Below the pieces are notes generated by a model that ran no database searches, was not told the origin of the DNA, and saw nothing but the letters and a program-made list of their open reading frames with translations. 64,000 bases of DNA from Neorhizobium sp. SHOUNA12A (GTDB lineage: Bacteria > Pseudomonadota > Alphaproteobacteria > Rhizobiales > Rhizobiaceae). The stretch covers positions 1 to 64,000 of the forward strand of contig NZ_JALBGV010000001.1 of the NCBI RefSeq assembly GCF_023006505.1, written 5' to 3'. Below are positions 15,890-25,004 of this stretch, piece after piece. Positions within the stretch are counted from its first letter, which is position 1; each line of letters opens with the position of its first letter. Made by a program: the position numbers and the translations under genes.

Positions 15890-16603
15890 TTAAAGCTTGA
15901 AGCCAGGATCGCGCTTGGAGACCGCCTTGTGGAGATGCACCATCAGGCCCGCGGCAAACAGCGGCGTCAGCAGGTTGACGATCGGGACCGCCAGGAAACA
16001 CGCGATCAGAAGGCCTGCCAGGAATACGGTGGAGGAATGTTTCGAGCGGAAGGCGCGTGCTTCCGCAGGCGTGCGAAACCGCATCGCCGCGAACTCGAAA
16101 AATTCCCGGCCGAGCAGATAGCCGTTCACCATGAAGAAGGCGATCAGGTTGATGCCGGGGATGAACAACAGGAAAAGTGCGACGATATTGCCGACGATGA
16201 CGACGCCCAGAAACTGGATCGAGCCGATGATCGCCTGGGCGAGCGGCATCGCCTTGCCGGGCGTATCGGTCGGATAATCGCGCTTTTCGACGACTTCGGC
16301 GACATCATCGAGGAACAGGCCGGCGATCAGCGCCGTGATCGGCGCGATCAGCAGAGCGAGCGCCAGCGCCAGCCCGATGCTGGCAGCGATCGCCGCAAAC
16401 AGGGTGAGCCAACCCGCCCAATCCGGCAGATCGGGGAAGAAGGCCGCAAACCACGGCCAGGCATAAAGGATGAAGACTTCGCGGAGGGTGAACCAGAGAC
16501 CGATCAGCACGAGGGCGGTGAGCCCCAGCGTCTTCCAGAACACGGAACGGGTTTCAGGTGCGAAAAGGTTGGCGAGCGAAAGGCGTGCGGCGTCGAAAAT
16601 CAT
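15890..16603 (-). CDS. CysZ/EI24-like membrane protein
   Basis: A 237-residue membrane protein with about six hydrophobic segments resembling the CysZ/EI24 family (LFLDDVAEVVEKRDYP, then LFLLFIPGINLIAFFMVNGY). CysZ proteins are sulfate permeases in enterobacteria; rhizobial members are annotated as putative sulfate transporters without proof. ATG 16603 has GGAG 7 bases upstream and is chosen over an upstream start at 16723 whose added residues are polar and unlike the family. It is convergent with nth and follows the histidine kinase on the same strand by 183 bases. Confidence 0.8.
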   Translation of the reverse strand: MIFDAARLSLANLFAPETRSVFWKTLGLTALVLIGLWFTLREVFILYAWPWFAAFFPDLPDWAGWLTLFAAIAASIGLALALALLIAPITALIAGLFLDDVAEVVEKRDYPTDTPGKAMPLAQAIIGSIQFLGVVIVGNIVALFLLFIPGINLIAFFMVNGYLLGREFFEFAAMRFRTPAEARAFRSKHSSTVFLAGLLIACFLAVPIVNLLTPLFAAGLMVHLHKAVSKRDPGFKL

Positions 16604-16786
16604 CGGCGTCTCCAGGTTGGCGGAGGAGATGTAGGTTTGAGGAGGGGTGGGAGCAAGCTCGGATGAGTGAGGGGAATTGCTCTTCACCTCCCACCACGAT
16701 GTGGTCGGCAAGTTGTCACTCAAGGAGCCCGCATCGAAGGCCCCGGGCTTGGCTGGCGGTCGGACCTTGGTGGAAGGCGGGCCAGC

Positions 16787-17890
16787 CTAGGCCGCGTCCC
16801 GAAGGCGGGACTTGAAAGTGACGCGGGTGATGATAACAGTGGTTCCGCCCTCGCCACCGCTCGTCTCTATCTGTGCGCCCAGTTGCCTGACCAGCGCAGT
16901 CACGATCGCCGTTCCCAGGCCGCCGCCGGATTTGGGCGGTGCCGTCACGTCCTTGCCCACGCCATTGTCGGAAACGGTCAATTTCCAATCGCTGCCGTTG
17001 GCCTCATAGGACACCAGAATGGCCGCATTCACATTTTGAAGTGGGAAGGCGTATTTCACCGCGTTGATGACCAGCTCGGTGACGATAAGTCCCAGGCTGA
17101 CCGCCTGGTCGGAACCGACCTTTCCATCCTCTGCCGCGACCTTGATCAGAACGGGCTGGCTTTCGCCGGTCATCGACGAGCCGAGACTGTTGCAAAGCGT
17201 CGTGAGATAGGACGCCACTTCGATCTGGTCGACGCCACCGGACTGATGCAGGTGCTTCTGCACTTCCGCGACTGACAGGACGCGCTGATGCGCATCGTGA
17301 AGATCCCGGCGGGTTTCGTCCGAGGTAACCGCCCGCGCCTTGAGCAGCAGGATGCTGGCGATGATCTGCAGGCTGTTGGCGACACGGTGCTGCATCTCCT
17401 GCAGCAGCGTTTCCTTCTGGCGCAGCAGATCCTCGGTGCGCTCATGCAGCACCTGCTTTTCACGCTCGATCAATCGGCGCGTGCTGATATCGGTGAAGGC
17501 AAGCAGGATGGTTTTACCTGCCTCTTCCGCATAGACTACCTGCCGCGCGTTCAGCAGCATGGTCTTATGTCCGACACCCGGAAAATCATGCTCGACTTCG
17601 AAACCGTCCATGGCGGTCTGGGCCGGAATGATCGTTTCCAGCAGCGTGCGCAATGCGGGAATGTCCCATTGTCCGTCGCCAAGAGAGTAGAGCAGGCGGC
17701 CTCGCGTTTGTTCCGCCTCAACCTTGAAAGTTTCATAGAAGGACCGGCTGGCTTCCAGGACGCGGAATCGTTCATCGAGCACCAGAAGCGGATCGTGAAT
17801 GGTGTTGACGATGGCTTGGGCAAGCGTCTGCGCATCTTCGACTTTGCGAAAATCAAACATGGTTGCAAATTTCCGATCCGGAATTGACAT
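16787..17890 (-). CDS. PAS-containing HisKA_2 sensor histidine kinase
   Basis: A 367-residue soluble kinase: a PAS domain (about residues 20-140, IHDPLLVLDERFRVLEASRS), a short coiled coil, then a HisKA_2 dimerisation domain with phospho-acceptor H168 (EMQHRVANSLQII) and an ATPase domain with N box (VTELVINAVKYAF), DNGVGK and a GGGLG loop. There are no membrane helices, so the signal is cytoplasmic. No response regulator gene is adjacent; kinases of this type often feed general stress or light-responsive receivers such as PhyR, so a link with the locus at 36-39 kb is possible but unproven. ATG 17860 is an alternative start. Confidence 0.88.
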   Translation of the reverse strand: MSIPDRKFATMFDFRKVEDAQTLAQAIVNTIHDPLLVLDERFRVLEASRSFYETFKVEAEQTRGRLLYSLGDGQWDIPALRTLLETIIPAQTAMDGFEVEHDFPGVGHKTMLLNARQVVYAEEAGKTILLAFTDISTRRLIEREKQVLHERTEDLLRQKETLLQEMQHRVANSLQIIASILLLKARAVTSDETRRDLHDAHQRVLSVAEVQKHLHQSGGVDQIEVASYLTTLCNSLGSSMTGESQPVLIKVAAEDGKVGSDQAVSLGLIVTELVINAVKYAFPLQNVNAAILVSYEANGSDWKLTVSDNGVGKDVTAPPKSGGGLGTAIVTALVRQLGAQIETSGGEGGTTVIITRVTFKSRLRDAA

Positions 17891-18196
17891 ACTGTTGAGC
17901 CAGGAGAGATCGAAATCCCAGTCTGACCTTATCCTGCGCCAGAGCCCGTGTCGCGCGGCAAATTACCCGCATGGGCCACACATCGAATTGAGAACCGGGA
18001 TCGATATTTCTACCGCCAAGCTCCGTCCTTGCGGCAGCTCCATAGGCAAGCACATGCGCATCGATGGCGGCCGAGATGAAACTACCTCTGGCTTCTTCGC
18101 CAGGAATAATAGCGGATCGAGGGCAGTAAAGCGTGGCTAAGACCCGGCTGACGCCGAAACACTGCCGCCGGCACCAACCACCTTGAGCAATCCTCC
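17891..18196. other. Gene-free interval upstream of the kinase
   Basis: This 306-base stretch separates the histidine kinase start from the stop of the carbohydrate kinase on the same strand. Short open frames on both strands show no recognisable protein features, and no strong hairpin or repeat was seen. It must hold the promoter of the PAS kinase, but no clear -35/-10 pair stands out. Confidence 0.5.
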
Positions 18197-19789
18197 CTAC
18201 CCCATCCCCCGCAATTCCTCCCGATGCCGCACCATCGCCAGGAACCGCCGGTAATCCAGACCGTATCGCTCGGCTCGCGCCGGGTCCGGCAGCCGCTCCG
18301 TCCCGCCCGCATCCATGGCCTGCCCCGCTTCGAACAGCGAACCAAACACCCCGCCGGCAACGGCGGCGGCCATCGCCGTGCCGAGCAGCACCGCGTCCCG
18401 GTTTTCCGGGATCACCACCTTGCGGCCGGTGACGTCGGCGTAGAGTTCGACCAGCAGCGGGTTGTTGACGTGGCCGCCGGTGACGTGGAGGGTTTCGAAG
18501 CGGTAGCCGTAGCCCGATAGCGCATCGAGAATGTGGCGGATACCAAGGGCGATCGAGACGCAGGTGCGCCAGTAGAGCCGGCAGAGGCCGTCGAAGGAGG
18601 TGTCGAGCGTCAGGCCGCTGATGACGCCGGTCGCATGCGGGTCGGCAAGCGGCGAGCGGTTGCCGTGGAAATCCGGCAGGACATGGAGGTTCGGGGCGAT
18701 ATCGCCCTCGGTCTCGCTGCGCAACTCTCCGACGCGGGCGATGATGCGGCCATGCAGTTCCGCCGTCGGTTCACCGCCGGCCGCGTGCATCATCACGATA
18801 TGATCGAGCAGCGCACCCGCCGCCGATTGCCCGCCCTCGACCAGCCAGTGGCCGGGCAATATCGCCTCGTAATAGGGACCCCAGAGGCTGCGGCCGGGTT
18901 TGGAATCCCTGGTGAAGGCGACGATGCAGCTCGACGTGCCGCCGATCAGCGCCACGCTGGTTTCGAGCTTCGAACCTTCGGAGGCACCGCCGGAAACTCC
19001 GCCGAGGACGCCGAAGGCGCCGGCATAGGCGTCGATCATGCCGGGCGCTACCTGCACCCGGCTATCAAGGCCAAGCTCTTCGGCTGCCTGGCGGCTGAGG
19101 CTTCCCAGACTTGTCCCGACGCCGACGGTCTCATCCGGCAAACCGCCCTTTGCGAGCAGGTCTTCGAGGCCGGCAAGCGCCAGGTAATCGGCGCTCCAGC
19201 CGGGGTTTTCGTGGGCGAGATAATTCCACTTGGCCGTCAGCGTGCAGCGGGAACGGGCGGGCGAGCCGGTCGCCTTCCAGGTGAGGAAATCGGCGAGATC
19301 GAAGAAATAACCCGCCTTCGCCCAGCTCTGCGGCAAATGCTGTTTCAGCCACATCAGCTTCGGCATTTCCATCTCCGGCGACAGCGAGCCGCCGGAAAAT
19401 TCGAGCACCTTGTGGCCGGTGGCGGAAAGCTGGTCGGCTTGTTTGATCGCCCGATGGTCGAGCCAGACGATAGTGTCCTGATTGGCCTTGCCGGTCGTGG
19501 AAACCGTAAGCGGCTGGCCCTCGCGGTCGCGAGCGACGAGCGAGCAGGTGGCATCGAAGCCGATCGCGGCGATACGGTCGGCGGCGATCCCGGCTTCAGC
19601 CATCGCCTCCCTTACCGCGCGGCAAGTGGCGGCCCAGATGTCCTCTGAATCATGCTCGGCGTGATTTTGTTTGGGACGGAACATCGCGATCGGATGTTTC
19701 GCCTTGGCAAGCAGCCGCCCGCCGCGATCAAAGACGCCGGCGCGGGCGCTGCCGGTGCCGATATCGACCGCAACGAGGTAATCACGCAT
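18197..19789 (-). CDS. FGGY-family pentulose kinase, D-ribulokinase-like
   Basis: A 530-residue sugar kinase, last gene of the polyol operon. The N-terminal phosphate loop DIGTGSARAGVFD and the second actin-like domain (SLWGPYYEAILPGHWLVEGG, then GNRSPLADP and HVTGGHVNNPLL) are those of FGGY kinases. TCTLTAKWNYL-like and GNRSP blocks place it with the D-ribulokinase/ribitol-operon subgroup rather than xylulokinase or glycerol kinase; this is a judgement from motifs. It would phosphorylate the ketose made by the polyol dehydrogenase. ATG 19789 starts MRDYLVAVDIG; an upstream TTG at 19828 is less likely. Confidence 0.88.
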   Translation of the reverse strand: MRDYLVAVDIGTGSARAGVFDRGGRLLAKAKHPIAMFRPKQNHAEHDSEDIWAATCRAVREAMAEAGIAADRIAAIGFDATCSLVARDREGQPLTVSTTGKANQDTIVWLDHRAIKQADQLSATGHKVLEFSGGSLSPEMEMPKLMWLKQHLPQSWAKAGYFFDLADFLTWKATGSPARSRCTLTAKWNYLAHENPGWSADYLALAGLEDLLAKGGLPDETVGVGTSLGSLSRQAAEELGLDSRVQVAPGMIDAYAGAFGVLGGVSGGASEGSKLETSVALIGGTSSCIVAFTRDSKPGRSLWGPYYEAILPGHWLVEGGQSAAGALLDHIVMMHAAGGEPTAELHGRIIARVGELRSETEGDIAPNLHVLPDFHGNRSPLADPHATGVISGLTLDTSFDGLCRLYWRTCVSIALGIRHILDALSGYGYRFETLHVTGGHVNNPLLVELYADVTGRKVVIPENRDAVLLGTAMAAAVAGGVFGSLFEAGQAMDAGGTERLPDPARAERYGLDYRRFLAMVRHREELRGMG

Positions 19790-19836
19790 CCGGATTTGTT
19801 TCCTGTCCCTGTCGCCCGGCAGTTTCAAGGATCGCG

Positions 19837-20553
19837 CTAAAGCGTGGTCGAAGAAACGGAGCCGTTGCGACCCTCTATATGTTTTTGGACAAGGTGGATC
19901 AAATCCGGCATCGCGTCAAACACGACTTCCGGTAAAAGCACATCGATCCGCTCCCGGTAACCGGGAACCGAGGCATGCGAACCGCCAACGAAGGCAAAGA
20001 CCGACATGCCCGCGCTGTGGCCCGCCTCGATGCCGGCGGGGCTGTCTTCGATGACGATACAGTCTTTTGGATCGGCCCCCATTTCGCTCGCCGCATGCAG
20101 GAAGAGATCCGGCGCCGGCTTGCCCTTTTCCACCATCGTGGCGGAAAAGATGTTCGGCTCCAGCTTGTCGATCAGGCCGGTCAGCGTCAACGACAGGCGG
20201 ATGCGCTCCGGCTGGCTGGACGAGGCGACGCAACGGCGGAAATTCAAGGCATCCAACGCTTCGGTTATGCCAGGCATCGGCTGCAGTTCGGCGCGGAACC
20301 GGGCATAGAGATCGCGGCGCATGTCTTCGAGAAACGTATCGTCGGCCTCGACGCCGAATTCCTCGCGCATCGTTTTCGTGACGGTGCCGAGGCTGCGGCC
20401 GAGGAAGCGGCGATAGGCCTCCGCCGCATCCATCTCGACGCCCTTGCGGCGCAGCGCATCGACCAGCACGCGCACAGAAACCGGCTCGCTGTCGACGAGA
20501 ACCCCGTCGCAATCGAAGATCACCAGTGGGCCCGCCGCCTGTTGCACGTCCAT
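19837..20553 (-). CDS. HAD family hydrolase (beta-phosphoglucomutase-like)
   Basis: A 238-residue HAD enzyme of the beta-phosphoglucomutase/sugar phosphatase type. Motif I is FDCDGVLVDSE with nucleophile D14 and acid D16, motif II ASSSQPERI, motif III K in EKGKPAPDLF and motif IV IEDSPAGIEAG. An alpha-helical cap lies at about residues 25-85. The gene starts 6 bases after mtlK and belongs to the same operon, so a sugar or polyol phosphate such as sorbitol or mannitol phosphate is the likely substrate; this rests on context. Confidence 0.9.
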   Translation of the reverse strand: MDVQQAAGPLVIFDCDGVLVDSEPVSVRVLVDALRRKGVEMDAAEAYRRFLGRSLGTVTKTMREEFGVEADDTFLEDMRRDLYARFRAELQPMPGITEALDALNFRRCVASSSQPERIRLSLTLTGLIDKLEPNIFSATMVEKGKPAPDLFLHAASEMGADPKDCIVIEDSPAGIEAGHSAGMSVFAFVGGSHASVPGYRERIDVLLPEVVFDAMPDLIHLVQKHIEGRNGSVSSTTL

Positions 20554-20559
20554 TCCCCG

Positions 20560-22041
20560 CTATTTGACCAGCTTGCCGCCAAGATAGAGTTCCAGCGTCC
20601 TTGCCGTCCCTTGCTCCCAGAGCATCTTCAGCGCATGCGCAAAGCGGGTGCGGAACAACTCGGATTTCGCAACGTCACCAAAAATGTCGCCAAGCGCAAG
20701 GAAGGCATCCGGGTTATCCTTGGCTTTCAGCGCGGCGGCGTTCAGGCGGTCGGCGCTGGTGTCGTTGAAGACGATTTCCTTGCCGCTGTCGGACGTGCCG
20801 GCGAAATAGCGGCACCACAGTGCCGAGACCAGCGACAGGCCGATGATGTCCTGTCCCTTGGCAAGCCGGTCGGCAGTGGACGGCAGGATGAATTTCGGCT
20901 GGCGGTTGGAACCGTCCTGCGCCAGCCGCGGGATCGTGTCGCCGATCTTCGGGTTGGAGAACCGCCGCTCGATCAGCTTGTAGTAGTCGACGAGGTTGGT
21001 ATCCGGCACCGGCGGGATGACCGGAATGATCTCGTCCTTCTCCAATTTTTCGAGAAAGCCGCGGATCAGCTGGTGCTCCATCGCCTCATGCACGAAATGG
21101 ATGTCGAGAAGGGCGGCCGGATAGGCGATCGCCGCATGGCCGCCGTTGAGGATGCGCAGCTTCATCAGCTCATAGGGCGCTACGTCGGGCACGAACTGGA
21201 CGCCGACTTCTTCCAGCCGAGGCCGGCCCGCGGGGAACTTGTCCTCCATCACCCACTGCTTGAATTCCTCGCAGAACACCGGCCAGTTGTCGTCGATGCC
21301 GAAATCGTTTTTGAGGATATCGATTTCGCGGCTACCCGTCGCCGGCGTGATGCGGTCGACCATCGAACTCGGAAACGCGACGTTCTCGTGGATCCAGTGG
21401 GCGAAGCCCGGGTCGGAAAGCTTGGCAAGACCGATGACGGCGTTCTCCGTCACCTCGCCGTTTCCGGGAATGTTGTCGCAGGACATGATGGTGAATGGGG
21501 CGATCCCGCGCGCCTTGCGCTCCTTGAGGCCGGCGAGGATCAGGCCGAAGACGGTCTTCGGGCTCGAAGGGTTCCGACCGTCCTCGGCAATCGCCGGGTG
21601 GGCGGGGTTGAACCGGCCGGAAGCGTCGATGAAATAGCCGCCTTCGGTGATCGTCATGGAAACGATACGGATTTTCGGGTCTGCCAGTGTCTCGATCACG
21701 GTCGCGACGTCGCCAGGAGCGATGATGTCGATCATCGGCGCGGTCACGCGGGCGGCGGTCCTGTTATTATCCTGCTCGACGACGGTGGTCAGAAAATCCT
21801 GGGCCTTCAGCTTGTCACGCATGGCGCCATCGGATGGCATCACGCCGGCGCCGATGATTGCCCAGTCATGCGCCTTGCCGGTGTTGAACAGGTCATCGAG
21901 ATAGATCGCCTGGTGGGCGCGATGGAAATTGCCGACGCCGAAATGCAAGATGCCGGCAGTCAGGTTCTTCGGATCATAGGCCGGCACGGCGGCGGTGGCC
22001 GCAGCGTCACTCAAGCTCGCCAGCGAAAGCTTCACAGTCAT
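20560..22041 (-). CDS. mtlK: Mannitol 2-dehydrogenase family polyol dehydrogenase
   Basis: A 493-residue long-chain polyol dehydrogenase that oxidises mannitol (also arabitol or sorbitol in relatives) to the ketose with NAD. The N-terminal GVGNFHRAHQA region is the nucleotide-binding start, and the catalytic signature K-x4-N-x2-H is present as KLRILNGGHA, equivalent to Lys295, Asn300 and His303 of the Pseudomonas fluorescens enzyme. It follows the transporter ATPase by 23 bases. In the Rhodobacter polyol operon a short-chain sorbitol dehydrogenase gene (smoS) is also present; there is no room for it here. Confidence 0.93.
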   Translation of the reverse strand: MTVKLSLASLSDAAATAAVPAYDPKNLTAGILHFGVGNFHRAHQAIYLDDLFNTGKAHDWAIIGAGVMPSDGAMRDKLKAQDFLTTVVEQDNNRTAARVTAPMIDIIAPGDVATVIETLADPKIRIVSMTITEGGYFIDASGRFNPAHPAIAEDGRNPSSPKTVFGLILAGLKERKARGIAPFTIMSCDNIPGNGEVTENAVIGLAKLSDPGFAHWIHENVAFPSSMVDRITPATGSREIDILKNDFGIDDNWPVFCEEFKQWVMEDKFPAGRPRLEEVGVQFVPDVAPYELMKLRILNGGHAAIAYPAALLDIHFVHEAMEHQLIRGFLEKLEKDEIIPVIPPVPDTNLVDYYKLIERRFSNPKIGDTIPRLAQDGSNRQPKFILPSTADRLAKGQDIIGLSLVSALWCRYFAGTSDSGKEIVFNDTSADRLNAAALKAKDNPDAFLALGDIFGDVAKSELFRTRFAHALKMLWEQGTARTLELYLGGKLVK

Positions 22042-22064
22042 TGTCTTTACTCCGATATGGCCCG

Positions 22065-23069
22065 TCAGGCCTTCAGGGCGAGGCCCTTGTCGTCGAACCG
22101 ATGGAGCTTGGCCTCATCGGGCGTCATGTAGACCGTGTCACCGTGATAGGCGCCGAACTCCCCGTCGCAGCGCGCGGTGATCTGGCCGATACCCTCGACA
22201 TCGAGATGCAGGAACGTGTCGGCGCCGAGATGTTCGGCGACCTTCACGGTGCCGCGCCAGATGCCGCTGTCCTTCGAAAGGTTCAAGTGTTCCGGCCGGA
22301 TGCCGGCGGTCTTGGCATTCTTCGACTGCGCATAGGCGCCGTCGACGAAATTCATATGCGGCGAACCGATGAAGCCGGCGACGAACAGGTTGCGCGGGCT
22401 CTTGTAGAGTTCGAGCGGCGAACCGACCTGCTCGATATTGCCGCGGTTCAGCACCACGATCTTGTCGGCCATCGTCATCGCTTCCACCTGGTCGTGGGTG
22501 ACGTAGACCATCGTCGTCTTGAGCTGGTGGTGCAGGTCGCTGATCTCCAGACGCATCGTGCCGCGCAGCGCAGCGTCGAGGTTGGAAAGCGGCTCGTCGA
22601 ACAGGAAGGCCGAGGGTTCGCGCACGATCGCCCGGCCGATCGCGACGCGCTGGCGCTGGCCACCGGAAAGCTGCGAGGGACGACGTTCCAGATAGTCGGT
22701 GAGGTTCAGCACGCGAGCCGCATCCGTCACCTTCTTGTCGATCGCGGATTTCTCCATCTTCGCCATCTTCAGCGGAAAGGCGATGTTGTTGCGCACGCTC
22801 ATATGCGGATAGAGCGCGTAGGACTGGAACACCATGGCAAGGCCGCGCTCCGCGGGGGCTGCCTGGGTGACGTCCTTGCCGTCGATCAGGATTTGGCCAC
22901 CGGACACGTCTTCCAGGCCGGCGATCAGGCGCAGCAGGGTGGATTTGCCGCAACCCGAGGGGCCGACGAAGACGACGAATTCACCGTCATTGATTTCGAG
23001 ATCGATCGACGGAATGACCTTGGCCTCGCCGAACACTTTCGACACTTTTTGGAGCGTGATGCTGCCCAT
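22065..23069 (-). CDS. smoK: Polyol ABC transporter ATP-binding protein
   Basis: A 334-residue ATPase of the MalK/UgpC type. Walker A is GPSGCGKST, the signature LSGGQRQR, Walker [12 protein letters not shown] and the switch [11 protein letters not shown]-terminal OB-like (TOBE) domain of about 100 residues ([10 protein letters not shown] onward) is typical of sugar importers and may bind regulators. It follows the two permease genes with 11 bases of spacing and energises the SmoEFG importer. Confidence 0.93.
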   Translation of the reverse strand: MGSITLQKVSKVFGEAKVIPSIDLEINDGEFVVFVGPSGCGKSTLLRLIAGLEDVSGGQILIDGKDVTQAAPAERGLAMVFQSYALYPHMSVRNNIAFPLKMAKMEKSAIDKKVTDAARVLNLTDYLERRPSQLSGGQRQRVAIGRAIVREPSAFLFDEPLSNLDAALRGTMRLEISDLHHQLKTTMVYVTHDQVEAMTMADKIVVLNRGNIEQVGSPLELYKSPRNLFVAGFIGSPHMNFVDGAYAQSKNAKTAGIRPEHLNLSKDSGIWRGTVKVAEHLGADTFLHLDVEGIGQITARCDGEFGAYHGDTVYMTPDEAKLHRFDDKGLALKA

Positions 23070-23080
23070 GTCCGTTTTCC

Positions 23081-23905
23081 TTACTTAACCGCGCCAAAAG
23101 TGAGGCCGCGAACGAGTTGTTTCTGTGAGAACCATCCGAGGATGAGGATCGGCGCGATCGCCATGGTCGATGCGGCCGAGAGTTTTGCCCAGAACAGGCC
23201 TTGCGGACTGGAGAACGAGGCGATGAAGGCCGTCAGCGGCGCCGCATTGGTGGTCGACAGCCGGATCGTCCAGAACGACTCGTTCCAGGCGAGGATGATG
23301 TTGAGGAGCAGCGTCGAGGCGATGCCCGGCACCGCCATCGGCGTCAGCACGTAGACGATCTCCTGCCAGAGCCCCGCTCCGTCCATCCGCGACGCTTCCA
23401 GAATCTCGCCGGGGATTTCGCGGAAGTAGGTATAAAGCATCCACACCACGATCGGCAGGTTGATCAGCGTCAGCATCACGGTCAGGCCGATGCGGCTGTC
23501 GAGCAGGCCGAAATCACGGAACAGAAGATAGATCGGCACCAGGACTGCGACCGCCGGCATCATCTTGGTGGACAGCATCCACATCAGGATGTCCTTGGTC
23601 CGCTTGGTCGGCGAGAATGCCATGGCCCAGGCGGACGGGATCGCGATGATCAGCGCCAGGATCGTCGAGCCGACCGACAGGATCACCGAATTCATGAACG
23701 GCTTCAGGTAATCGCGCTGGGTCTGGACGGTAATGTAGTTCTCGAACGTGCCGGAGGGCCACAGGCTGAAACCCGCGATCGCTTCCGGCTCGGTCTTGAT
23801 GCTGGTGATGATCGTATAAAGGATCGGGAAGAAGATGATCAGCGCGACGATCCAGGCGGCGACCGTGGCGGTGATCTTGTGTCTTGTCGTAACGTTGCGT
23901 GCCAT
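23081..23905 (-). CDS. smoG: Polyol ABC transporter permease, MalG type
   Basis: A 274-residue inner-membrane permease with six helices and the EAA loop contacting the ATPase ([20 protein letters not shown]). The C-terminus [14 protein letters not shown] is the usual end of MalG-type permeases. It follows smoF by 9 bases in the operon. Confidence 0.93.
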   Translation of the reverse strand: MARNVTTRHKITATVAAWIVALIIFFPILYTIITSIKTEPEAIAGFSLWPSGTFENYITVQTQRDYLKPFMNSVILSVGSTILALIIAIPSAWAMAFSPTKRTKDILMWMLSTKMMPAVAVLVPIYLLFRDFGLLDSRIGLTVMLTLINLPIVVWMLYTYFREIPGEILEASRMDGAGLWQEIVYVLTPMAVPGIASTLLLNIILAWNESFWTIRLSTTNAAPLTAFIASFSSPQGLFWAKLSAASTMAIAPILILGWFSQKQLVRGLTFGAVK

Positions 23906-23914
23906 GATCTTCTC

Positions 23915-24787
23915 CTACCGGTCCAGGTTCTTGCCGACGGCGCGCATCAGGAAGAAGGCGACGATATTGGCGAGCACGACTGCGATAATGCCGCCTGCCG
24001 AGGCGCCGCCGACGTCGTAGCCGAGGAGCGCCGTGCGGTAGATCAGGAAGGCGAGGTTGGTGGAGGCGTAACCGGGGCCGCCATTGGTGGTGACCAGGAT
24101 TTCCGCATAGACGCCGAGCAGGAAGATCGTCTGGATGAGGATGACGACCGTAATCGACCGCGCGAGATGCGGCACCACCAGGTAGATAAAGCGGTTGAGG
24201 AAGTTGGCGCCGTCCATCTCCGCCGCTTCCTTCTGCTCCCCGTCGAGTGACTGCAGCGCGGTCAGCAGAATGAGTGTTGCGAACGGCAGCCACTGCCAGG
24301 CGACGATGACGACGATCGAAAACAGCGGATATTGCGCGAACCAGTCGACCGGGCGAAGGCCGAAGAACCTCGATATATCGGCAAATACGCCGTAGCTCGG
24401 GTTCATGATCATGTTCTTCCACACCAGCGCCGCAACCGGCGGCATGACGAAGAAAGGCGAGATGATCAGGATGCGGACGATGCCCTGCCCGAAGATGGGC
24501 TGGTCGAGAAGCAGCGCGATGGCGATGCCGCCGATGACGGTGATCAGCAGCACTCCGCCGACGATGACCAGCGTGTTCCAGATCGACTGGAAGAAGGCGG
24601 GGTCGGTATAAAAGAACTGATAGTTGAACAGACCCGTGAAGCTGACATTGGACGGATCGAGCAGATTGTAGTTCTGGAACGAGAACCACAGCGTCATCGC
24701 CAGTGGCACGATCATCCAGATGAGAAGAAGCAGAACGGAGGGCGCCATCATCAGGCGCGCCAACGTCTTGGTATTTTGCGTTGCCAT
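23915..24787 (-). CDS. smoF: Polyol ABC transporter permease, MalF type
   Basis: A 290-residue permease with six predicted helices; the EAA motif is EAAEMDGANFLNRFIYLVVP. It pairs with the MalG-type protein to form the channel. A 217-base gap with a stable hairpin separates it from the binding protein gene, which is normal where the binding protein is made in excess. Confidence 0.93.
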   Translation of the reverse strand: MATQNTKTLARLMMAPSVLLLLIWMIVPLAMTLWFSFQNYNLLDPSNVSFTGLFNYQFFYTDPAFFQSIWNTLVIVGGVLLITVIGGIAIALLLDQPIFGQGIVRILIISPFFVMPPVAALVWKNMIMNPSYGVFADISRFFGLRPVDWFAQYPLFSIVVIVAWQWLPFATLILLTALQSLDGEQKEAAEMDGANFLNRFIYLVVPHLARSITVVILIQTIFLLGVYAEILVTTNGGPGYASTNLAFLIYRTALLGYDVGGASAGGIIAVVLANIVAFFLMRAVGKNLDR

Positions 24788-24962
24788 ATCAGACGCCCTC
24801 CCATGGAACGTAGTCGTTCCAGTTATCCCGCGCCTTTTTCTTTTGGGGAAGGAGACGGACGCAGGATGCAGCTTTTTGTTGTTATCTGGTTGTTACCGGA
24901 TTGCCTCGCCTGATCACCGGCCCACCTCAAATCTTCAAGGCGGATGATCCAGGCCAAGATCC

Positions 24963-24991
24963 GGCTGTCCGGCGCAGGATGCCGGACAGCC
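24963..24991 (-). other. Hairpin after the binding protein gene
   Basis: GGCTGTCCGGC and GCCGGACAGCC form a perfect 11-bp stem with a 7-base loop, 14 bases after the smoE stop. No T-run follows, so it more likely stabilises the smoE transcript or attenuates read-through than stops it fully. The rest of 24788-25004 shows nothing recognisable. Confidence 0.65.
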
Positions 24992-25004
24992 GTGGCTCTG
25001 GAGC

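Noticed and set aside
22042..22064. Expected smoS gene between the polyol ATPase and mtlK
   Set aside because: Only 23 bases are available, and no short-chain dehydrogenase is seen in the window.
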